Assembly (NCBI GenBank): GCA_945485605.1 | Contig: CALYSG010000055.1 | Location: 1-11,264, forward strand | Length of the DNA: 11,264 nucleotides | Reading direction: 5' to 3' | From: an uncultured Clostridia bacterium | GTDB lineage: Bacteria > Bacillota > Clostridia > Oscillospirales > CAG-272 | In this document: positions 1-5,762 of the stretch, one piece after another | How positions within the stretch are numbered: the stretch's first letter is position 1 | Layout of the letters: each line of letters opens with the position of its first letter | Notes under the pieces: generated by a model | What the model saw: only the letters and a program-made list of their open reading frames with translations | What the model was told of the DNA's origin: nothing | Databases searched by the model: none | Program-made: the position numbers and the translations under genes

Positions 1-36
1 AATATAACGCAGAATTGTCAACTGTTTTTTATTTTT

Positions 37-693
37 TTATAAATTTTTTTGCGGCACGGCAATATCAATGAATAATTTCAGCTCTCGCTCAAGTGCCTCA
101 TAAAACCGCCCCATATGAAGCCCGTCGGCAAGGGCGTGGTTTACGAGTATCGTCACGGGGATAGTCACTCTGTCACCCGTCTGAAGATATTTCCCCCAGC
201 AAATGCGAGGATTGCTGTCCGGCGGTGTCGGCGTCGGCTGGAAAACGTCGGTATAGTGTATCCAGGGAATGGACGACACGAAAAGGCAGCTCAGTATATC
301 ATCGTCCTCGACAAGCCCCTCCGAATGTTTCGCCGCCTCAAGGAGTTCCGAAGCCTGCGGCAGATACTCTTCAAAAGGCAGACAGCAGTTTATCCTGCAA
401 TATCCGTATGTACCGTTCTCCCTCATCACGGTCGTCGATGGATCACATCTTTCAAACTCTACCGGTCTGCCGCCGACTATTCTCTGCCTCAGCTCGGGTA
501 CGGAGTTTGCCGCCCGAACGACACAATAGAGGAAGCTGTGATCCAACCCCAATCCCTCCTTTTTCCTCGCCTCCGTCAAATCGGTTATATCGACCTTCAC
601 CGTAAATCCGGCATATGGGTTCTGCATTGAGCTGAAATATAAAAAGTGATCCTTCCGCGAAAAGTTCTCAAGATCGATCTCCCTGTAATCCAT
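37..693 (-). CDS. CatA-like (chloramphenicol acetyltransferase family) O-acetyltransferase
   Basis: A 218-residue protein, the usual size of a CatA-type acetyl-CoA-dependent O-acetyltransferase, which in the known family acetylates chloramphenicol in the cytoplasm as a trimer. What is seen: the SSIPW segment (140-144) matches the Ser148 region of classical CAT, WGKY plus GDR (166-175) follow, and the C-terminal NHALADGLHMGRF (185-197) carries the catalytic His (His186, His195 in CAT numbering), Asp190-Gly191 and His193. The HH pair of classical enzymes is NH here, leaving the catalytic second His intact. The open frame continues upstream to 969, but the Met at 693 is preferred: a GGAGG (699-703 on the complement) lies 5 nt before it, a promoter lies just upstream, and homology begins there. 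Family assignment is firm. Whether the substrate is chloramphenicol is unknown, since many genomes carry CatA-like proteins without proven resistance. Confidence 0.9.
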   Translation of the reverse strand: MDYREIDLENFSRKDHFLYFSSMQNPYAGFTVKVDITDLTEARKKEGLGLDHSFLYCVVRAANSVPELRQRIVGGRPVEFERCDPSTTVMRENGTYGYCRINCCLPFEEYLPQASELLEAAKHSEGLVEDDDILSCLFVSSIPWIHYTDVFQPTPTPPDSNPRICWGKYLQTGDRVTIPVTILVNHALADGLHMGRFYEALERELKLFIDIAVPQKNL

Positions 694-720
694 ACTGTCC
701 TCCGCACATAAATTCGACTG

Positions 721-750
721 ATTATACCACACGGGCAATGAAAAGGTCAA
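721..750 (-). promoter_or_regulatory. Promoter of the CatA-like gene
   Basis: On the complement, TTGACC (745-750) is followed after 18 nt by TATAAT (721-726). TG sits one base before the -10, giving an extended TGnTATAAT element. The start codon is 28 nt downstream, so the leader is short. Strong sigma-A-type match; predicted only from sequence. Confidence 0.75.
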
Positions 751-777
751 GCCCCGCACAAATATTATCTCTGACTG

Positions 778-806
778 TTGCAATTTCCGGTGCAAAATGA
801 TATAAT
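778..806 (+). promoter_or_regulatory. Promoter of the TIM-barrel isomerase-like gene
   Basis: TTGCAA (778-783), a 17-nt spacer and TATAAT (801-806) with an extended TG at 798-799. The expected transcription start is about 813, just upstream of the AAGGAG at 825-830. It diverges from the CatA-like promoter at 721-750, with only 27 bp between the two -35 boxes. Confidence 0.75.
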
Positions 807-839
807 TAAAGCAATAAATAAAGTAAGGAGATGGTTCGG

Positions 840-1751
840 TTGATAAAGATCGGAACATATAAGGTAAAGACCTCCGCACACGATCCGGAGGAATGTCTTC
901 GCATAACGAAGGATGCCGGCTTTGATTTCGTCTGCCTTGCGGCGCACTGCCTCTATCCCGGGGATACAACGGGATTTACTCCCGAGCTGTGCGACAAGGT
1001 TGGCATTGAATTTGAAAATGTCCACCTTACGAGCAACGGTACGCACGCGATCTGGGCTGAGGGCGATGCCGGCGACGCAATTATCGAGCGCTACATGTAC
1101 GAAATAATGCTCTTCTCTTCCCTCGGCGTGAAAACCGGTATCTGCCACGTCACATGGGGCACAAAGACCCCGCCTCCCATCAGTGAGATAGGACTTCTCC
1201 GCCTTGAGAAGGTCGCCGAATGTGCCGATAAATGCGGATTCAAAGTCGCACTTGAAAATTCTGCATTCCCCGAATACCTTCATTACGCTCTGCCAAAGCT
1301 CACCGCCGAATACAATAGCATAGGCTACTGCTTTGACAGCGGACATCGTAACGCATTCGCTCCCGAAGAAAATTTTCTCGCACGGTACGGAGACCTTCTC
1401 TGTGCCACGCACATTCAGGATAACGAGGGAAAGACCGATATGCACATAATTCCCGGTGACGGAAGCATAAACTGGGACAAAGTGACGTCCGAGCTTTCAA
1501 AAACGGCTTTCGCACGCAAGATGATCTGTGCCGAGGTCAAGGGAGCATATCATAAGGAGTGTCCCGGTAAGAGCGCCGAGGAGATAAGAAAGAGCCTCTC
1601 ATCGATCGCTGTAATCGACGACGAAAATATCCTGAAGATCTACGACGGCGGCTTTTCGATCTACGAGGACCTGACCTACGAGCAATACGTCTCAAGACTT
1701 GCCGATCACATGAGAAAGATCGCAAACGAGATCGAAAAAAAGTCGGTCTGA
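840..1751 (+). CDS. Sugar phosphate isomerase/epimerase family protein (xylose-isomerase-like TIM barrel)
   Basis: A 303-residue protein of the AP_endonuc_2/xylose-isomerase-like TIM-barrel superfamily (IolE/IolI type), which are metal-dependent enzymes acting on sugars, inosose or related polyols. Features seen: an N-terminal beta strand IKIGTYKV, LEN with Glu139, FDSGH with Asp166 and His169, HIQDN with His191, then a DMHIIPGDGSINW segment (200-212) typical of the family, and AEV with Glu232. Glu139, Asp166, His191 and Glu232 are the expected metal ligands. Start choice: an ATG at 831 abuts the AAGGAG (825-830) with no spacing, so TTG at 840 (9-nt spacing) is preferred; it begins the protein at the first predicted strand. 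The substrate cannot be told. It is monocistronic, with its own promoter and a palindromic terminator after it; no sugar transporter or inositol gene is adjacent. Confidence 0.87.
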   Translation: MIKIGTYKVKTSAHDPEECLRITKDAGFDFVCLAAHCLYPGDTTGFTPELCDKVGIEFENVHLTSNGTHAIWAEGDAGDAIIERYMYEIMLFSSLGVKTGICHVTWGTKTPPPISEIGLLRLEKVAECADKCGFKVALENSAFPEYLHYALPKLTAEYNSIGYCFDSGHRNAFAPEENFLARYGDLLCATHIQDNEGKTDMHIIPGDGSINWDKVTSELSKTAFARKMICAEVKGAYHKECPGKSAEEIRKSLSSIAVIDDENILKIYDGGFSIYEDLTYEQYVSRLADHMRKIANEIEKKSV

Positions 1752-1773
1752 GCTTTATTCAATAAAAATTTAT

Positions 1774-1805
1774 CGCGCCCTGACACAAATTTGTGTCAGG
1801 GCGCG
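1774..1805. terminator. Bidirectional intrinsic terminator, perfect 32-nt palindrome
   Basis: Arms of 16 nt (CGCGCCCTGACACAAA and its exact reverse complement) form a perfect palindrome centred at 1789/1790. As RNA it gives a GC-rich lower stem with an AT loop. It lies between convergent genes ending at 1751 and 1819. The minus-strand product is followed by a U-rich stretch (complement of 1759-1773), a better tract than the plus-strand side (1807-1819, CUGCUUUAAUAUU), so it should serve the large minus-strand gene best and the TIM-barrel gene less well. Confidence 0.8.
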
Positions 1806-1818
1806 CTGCTTTAATATT

Positions 1819-4386
1819 TCAGCTTCCCGTATTCTGCGACACGAGCTTATCCCACTCGGCAATGTCGGTTGTGATATCCTCACCGAATATCGCCGCGATA
1901 GCCTTGATGTTTTCCTCAAGGGCTGCCTTGTCGGTCTCACTCATGTCGGGAACATTCTCAACGTAGTATTCCTTACATTTTTCCTTGACGGTCTCGATAT
2001 CCTTCTCATCGACCTTCTCTGTCAGTTTAAGGACATCCTGATTAAGGTTGTTGTTTTCATCGTAGGCAATAGCCTTGATCGCCGCGGTCGTCAGCTTTGA
2101 TTCCGCCATGGTCTCGACCATATCCTTGATTCCTTCGGGATCGTTATTGTATATATCCTTTATTTGGTCAGATGTCATACCGCCCTCGGCTTCCGATTTG
2201 TCGGTAGAAGCCTTCACGAGCTTTAAGGCGTAATCGACGGCCTTAGCCTCCCTTTCGATCTCTTCCCGGGTGAAATCCTCACTTGCCATGACATCGAGCA
2301 TAGTAGATAGCAACTTCTGAGTATAATTGTTGTCTCCGCCGGTCTGCCCCATGAGCAATGAAGAATTCAGCACCGAGCTGTCGTTGACTATTTCCTTGAT
2401 TATTTCTCCGGTGCTTCCGCTCAGCGACTTCACGAGGGCGTTGAGGGTCAGGGTTACCTCGGTAACATCTGTTTTTCCGTCACTGTTCTGGTAGATCGCA
2501 AGGAGCTCCGTAACACGCTTTACCGCGGTAAGAAGGTTCTCCATATCAAGGTTCTCACCTGCCTCAAGATGCCTCACGATAATATCCGCAACTCCGCGCA
2601 TATTGTCAAGCATACCGGAGTTCAGCACGGCAATGAGTATACGGCGGAATCCCTGACCCACCAGTGAGCTCTCCTCAACGGCATCAAGAAATCTTCCGAG
2701 CGACTCAATATCCGCCTTCTGAAGATAATCCATAGCCCCGTTGGCGCCGTCTATCGATCCGAGCGACTCGAGAGCGTCCATACCGTTACTGAATATTGCC
2801 GCAAGGCACTTAGATTCTTCCTTAATCTCGGCATCGCTCATAGTACCCGCCTCGGCGGCAACGGTTATATCGTCGTAAACACTGAATATGGTCAGAAGCT
2901 GTTCGAAGGCATAAGAGAGTCCCGGTGAAACGAGTCCGCGATAATCGTCGTTATGAAATACCGCGAGGAGAAGCTCGTAGATCAGCTCGTCGTTTCCTAC
3001 GATGGATCTTAAGTTATTATACGATGATGTCTTTATCGACACCGCCACCTCATAAGGCACATTGTATCTTATCATTATCTTTCCGATCTCACCGATCGTG
3101 TCTATATCCTTTACTACCGAATCGGCAGTTACATTTGCAAGAGTTCTGAAAAGAGGCTCGGTGATAGTCGAATGAGGACCGTTGATTATCTGATCAGGGT
3201 AGCTGTTTATTACATTCTGCGAAAACTGCGAGAGAAGCTCAGCGCCGATCCGTGCATGAAGCTCCGACTCCGATACATAGGCGGTGATCCCGTCTATCGC
3301 CTTTATCTGGTCTTCACCGAAATCCCCGAAATCGTCAAGAAAATAGACCGAATATTTAAGCAACGAAAAGAGCTGTCCCAGCTCATCGCCGAGGCTGTAA
3401 TCATGACCGTCTATATTAGCCTGTGAGAGGCTGTGATAGAAGGCTCTTAACGGAGCGCAGTATGCCGCGCGGAAAACAATGTTATTTCTTACGGGTTCGA
3501 TAATGTCGGAGGTCACGGCGTGTATTCCGGTGTAATCGAGCATACCTTCTTCATCGGTGAAGTTATATCCGAGGAATGATACCGACTGCTGCCCCGTCGG
3601 AATATCCGCATCTACCGACTCGGCAGTTTCGACGACTTCGTTCATCCCGTCTGTAATGCAGTACATAAGCCCCGCTACCGGGAGCACGATAACAAGCACC
3701 GTGATAACGGCGACTCCGGCGCGGATAGCTCCTCCGAGGAGACGGCTCCACGCGGGCTTTCCTTTTGCCTTATTTTTTTCGGCGGTCACGGGATTTTCCG
3801 AGGCTTTTTCTTCGGGCTTTTCATCGGTCGTTACCTCGGTGCTTCCGTCAGCCTTCACATCTATTGTAACGTCGGCGGGAGCTGCTGTATCTGCCATTTT
3901 TTCATTCTTCTTCGCGGCTGCCTTTGCGGCCCTTGCGGCACGTTTTTCTTCCTTCTTTTTCCTACGCTTCTCGAGCTTTTCGGGCTTCACTCCGATTCCA
4001 AAGGCTCGCCCTATGAAATACACCGGAAGTATCATGATCAGATCGATCATAACAAAGATAAACGTGAAAACGAACGGTATGGCTCCCGAAACCGTGATAA
4101 CCCCGGCAAAAGACGCAAGTCCGTCCGCATTGCCGAAGCCGACAGTCGCGAGCAGATCCTTTATTGACGAAAGCAAAAGATCTCGTATGGCCTCCGGTGA
4201 GACTATTGCAAAGAGCAGCTTAGTTATCCCGAAGGCAATAAGAAGTGACGCTGCAAGCCGGCAAAGAGTAAGCACTCCGTTCTTCCAGCCCTTCAGTAAG
4301 CCTAAAAGCATTCCGAGAGCTACGAACAGCCCGACCGCAACCGTCGAACCGATCATCAATGCGTTTACGATTTCATTCATATTCAT
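1819..4386 (-). CDS. Large CvpA-like membrane protein with long C-terminal helical domain, function unknown
   Basis: An 855-residue protein. Hydrophobic segments lie near residues 9-30, 38-61, 95-128 and 219-243. The first two are joined by GLLKGWKNG, resembling the start of CvpA (colicin V production) family proteins, which have four membrane helices; the match is by eye and moderate. Between the third and fourth helices is a highly charged Lys/Ala/Glu-rich loop (133-216, with runs such as RRKKKEEKRAARAAKAAAKK), probably cytoplasmic. After the fourth helix come about 610 residues without a recognised motif, largely predicted helical and acidic, probably outside the membrane by the positive-inside rule. 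Start: Met at 4386 lies 10 nt after AGGAGG (complement of 4397-4402); Met at 4380 is a weaker choice. It has its own promoter and terminator, so it is probably monocistronic. The reading frame is intact. Function is not assigned. Confidence 0.85.
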   Translation of the reverse strand: MNMNEIVNALMIGSTVAVGLFVALGMLLGLLKGWKNGVLTLCRLAASLLIAFGITKLLFAIVSPEAIRDLLLSSIKDLLATVGFGNADGLASFAGVITVSGAIPFVFTFIFVMIDLIMILPVYFIGRAFGIGVKPEKLEKRRKKKEEKRAARAAKAAAKKNEKMADTAAPADVTIDVKADGSTEVTTDEKPEEKASENPVTAEKNKAKGKPAWSRLLGGAIRAGVAVITVLVIVLPVAGLMYCITDGMNEVVETAESVDADIPTGQQSVSFLGYNFTDEEGMLDYTGIHAVTSDIIEPVRNNIVFRAAYCAPLRAFYHSLSQANIDGHDYSLGDELGQLFSLLKYSVYFLDDFGDFGEDQIKAIDGITAYVSESELHARIGAELLSQFSQNVINSYPDQIINGPHSTITEPLFRTLANVTADSVVKDIDTIGEIGKIMIRYNVPYEVAVSIKTSSYNNLRSIVGNDELIYELLLAVFHNDDYRGLVSPGLSYAFEQLLTIFSVYDDITVAAEAGTMSDAEIKEESKCLAAIFSNGMDALESLGSIDGANGAMDYLQKADIESLGRFLDAVEESSLVGQGFRRILIAVLNSGMLDNMRGVADIIVRHLEAGENLDMENLLTAVKRVTELLAIYQNSDGKTDVTEVTLTLNALVKSLSGSTGEIIKEIVNDSSVLNSSLLMGQTGGDNNYTQKLLSTMLDVMASEDFTREEIEREAKAVDYALKLVKASTDKSEAEGGMTSDQIKDIYNNDPEGIKDMVETMAESKLTTAAIKAIAYDENNNLNQDVLKLTEKVDEKDIETVKEKCKEYYVENVPDMSETDKAALEENIKAIAAIFGEDITTDIAEWDKLVSQNTGS

Positions 4387-4418
4387 CAGACATAGTCCTC
4401 CTATATCAATGTGTCAAT

Positions 4419-4447
4419 AATATATCATATTTTCACTAATTTGTCAA
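4419..4447 (-). promoter_or_regulatory. Promoter of the CvpA-like gene
   Basis: On the complement, consensus TTGACA (4442-4447), a 17-nt spacer, and TATATT (4419-4424) with an extended TG (4426-4427). The start codon is 32 nt further on. The sequence ATTATTGACA, which contains the -35, recurs exactly on the same strand at 4412-4421, overlapping the -10. Confidence 0.75.
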
Positions 4448-4481
4448 TAATCAGTTTATTATGGGTTTTAGCATCAAACAC

Positions 4482-4510
4482 TTGAAAAATTTCTCGGAAT
4501 GTGATATAAT
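4482..4510 (+). promoter_or_regulatory. Promoter of the rimM-trmD operon
   Basis: TTGAAA (4482-4487), a 17-nt spacer, then TATAAT (4505-4510) preceded by TG (4502-4503). The rimM start is 30 nt downstream. It diverges from the promoter at 4419-4447 without overlap. A dedicated promoter here means rimM is not simply the tail of an rpsP transcript. Confidence 0.78.
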
Positions 4511-4540
4511 GATTTTAATTATAAAAATATCGGAGTCGGA

Positions 4541-5047
4541 ATGAAAAAAGAATACCTTGAATGCGGAAAAATAATAAATACTCACGGGATAGCGGGAGCC
4601 GTGAAGCTCGACCCGTGGTGCGACTCACCGGAAGTGCTTGCAAACCTTAAAAGAGTCTTCATAAAGAAGGGCGAGACCTACGAGTGCGTAAAGGTAATTC
4701 GTGCCTCTGTCTTCAAGCGCTTCGTTATCGCGACTCTTGAAGGCGTTAACTGTATAGACGAGGCGCAGATGCTCCGCGACACGGTCCTCTACGCCGCACG
4801 GGATGATATCAAGCTCGGAGAGGGCGACTTCTTCATCTCGGACCTTATCGGACTTGACGTAAAGGACGCCGAAAGCGGAAGAGTCTACGGAAAGCTCATC
4901 GGCGTCATGAACAACGGCGCATCGGATATATACGAGATAGAGACTTCATCGGGCGTGAAAATGATGCCCGCAGTCCCCGAGTTCGTAAAATCCGTTGACC
5001 CGGACAGCGAGATCCTCGTCTCGCCGATCGAAGGAATGTTCGACTGA
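4541..5047 (+). CDS. rimM: Ribosome maturation factor RimM
   Basis: A 168-residue RimM, the usual length. RimM binds the 30S subunit near ribosomal protein uS19 and helps mature the 16S rRNA head domain in the cytoplasm. Seen: the N-terminal GKIINTHGIAGAVK (9-22), typical of the RimM beta-barrel domain; a PRC-barrel-like C-terminal half starting at FFISDLIGLDV (97-107) with GKLIGVMNNGASDIYEI (117-133); and the family's closing EGMFD (164-168). The start ATG follows GGAG (4532-4535). It is first in its operon, with a promoter at 4482-4510, and ends one base before trmD. The rimM-trmD pairing supports the call. Confidence 0.96.
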   Translation: MKKEYLECGKIINTHGIAGAVKLDPWCDSPEVLANLKRVFIKKGETYECVKVIRASVFKRFVIATLEGVNCIDEAQMLRDTVLYAARDDIKLGEGDFFISDLIGLDVKDAESGRVYGKLIGVMNNGASDIYEIETSSGVKMMPAVPEFVKSVDPDSEILVSPIEGMFD

Positions 5048-5048
5048 T

Positions 5049-5762
5049 ATGCGATTTGATATAATGACGCTTTTCCCCGAGCTCGTCGACCGGGTACTCG
5101 GAGAAAGCATAATAGGAAGAGCTCAGGCATCGGGTGCCGTAACGATAAAGACGTGGAATATCAGGGACTATTCCGAAAACAAACACAGAAGAGTCGACGA
5201 TACACCGTACGGAGGCGGGTTCGGTATGCTCATGGCGGCTCCGCCGATATATAACTGCTACCGTGCAATACTTGACGAAACTCCGGGCGATGATATCCGT
5301 CGCAGAGTAATATATATGTCCCCGAAGGGAAAAGTGCTCAAACAAAGCATCGGTGCCCGACTCGCCTCTGAATACGATCAACTGATAATACTATGCGGTC
5401 ATTATGAGGGTGTCGACTGCCGTATCGTCGACGAAATAGTCGACGAGGAGATCTCTATCGGCGATTTTGTACTGACAGGGGGAGAGATACCCGCCTGCAT
5501 ACTCACCGACTGCGTAGCAAGGCTCTGCCCCGGGGTGCTCTCAGATCCCGAGTGTTTTGACCGTGAGAGCCTTACCGACGGACTTCTCGAGTATCCTCAG
5601 TATACAAGACCGTATGAATTTCACGGTGTGAAGGTTCCCGACGTACTCATATCGGGTCACCACGCCAATATAGAGAAATGGCGTGCCGAGCAGGCGCTCG
5701 GAGAAACCGAGAAGAAGCGCCCCGATCTGCTTCGGGGCAGCAATGGGGAGGTGAAAGGTTGA
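5049..5762 (+). CDS. trmD: tRNA (guanine37-N1)-methyltransferase TrmD
   Basis: A 237-residue SPOUT-class enzyme that methylates N1 of G37, next to the anticodon, using S-adenosylmethionine; this prevents +1 frameshifting and the gene is usually essential. Seen: MRFDIMTLFPE at the N-terminus, DDTPYGGGFGM (50-60), the trefoil-knot AdoMet-binding segments GHYEGVD (117-123) and SIGDFVLTGGEIPA (136-149), Arg158, catalytic Asp177 in ESLTDGLLEYPQYTRP, and LISGHHANIEKWR (200-212). The start at 5049 is one base after the rimM stop; AAGGAA inside the end of rimM (about 5031-5036) is the likely binding site. An in-frame upstream extension to 4995 overlaps rimM and lacks homology. The gene ends in a TTGA overlap with the next gene. 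Confidence 0.97.
   Translation: MRFDIMTLFPELVDRVLGESIIGRAQASGAVTIKTWNIRDYSENKHRRVDDTPYGGGFGMLMAAPPIYNCYRAILDETPGDDIRRRVIYMSPKGKVLKQSIGARLASEYDQLIILCGHYEGVDCRIVDEIVDEEISIGDFVLTGGEIPACILTDCVARLCPGVLSDPECFDRESLTDGLLEYPQYTRPYEFHGVKVPDVLISGHHANIEKWRAEQALGETEKKRPDLLRGSNGEVKG

Noticed and set aside
1..36. TTGACA on the complement (16-21) and T-rich tracts near the window start
   Set aside because: No -10 can be placed at the right spacing inside the window and no hairpin precedes the T tracts, so neither a promoter nor a terminator can be supported.
115..630. Plus-strand open frames opposite the CatA-like gene
   Set aside because: They overlap a gene with complete family motifs on the other strand and resemble no protein family.
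694..969. N-terminal extension of the CatA-like frame
   Set aside because: It runs through the promoter and into the TIM-barrel gene; homology, the ribosome binding site and the promoter all place the start at 693.
765..1445. 226-codon minus-strand frame opposite the TIM-barrel gene
   Set aside because: Shadow of a gene with clear metal-ligand motifs on the plus strand; it ends inside the divergent promoter region.
3900..3990. Low-complexity Lys/Ala-rich coding stretch as a possible repeat or frameshift
   Set aside because: The frame is intact and the composition fits a charged cytoplasmic loop between two membrane helices; no repeat unit is exact at the DNA level.
3557..4420. 287-codon plus-strand open frame opposite the CvpA-like gene
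   Set aside because: It is antisense to the membrane segments and charged loop of the real gene; its Ser/Thr/Ala/Pro-rich composition is the usual mirror of such a sequence and it has no clear binding site or homology.
4995..5048. Upstream extension of trmD into rimM
   Set aside because: TrmD homology begins at MRFDIMTLFPE (5049); the extra residues are arginine/serine-rich out-of-frame reading of rimM.
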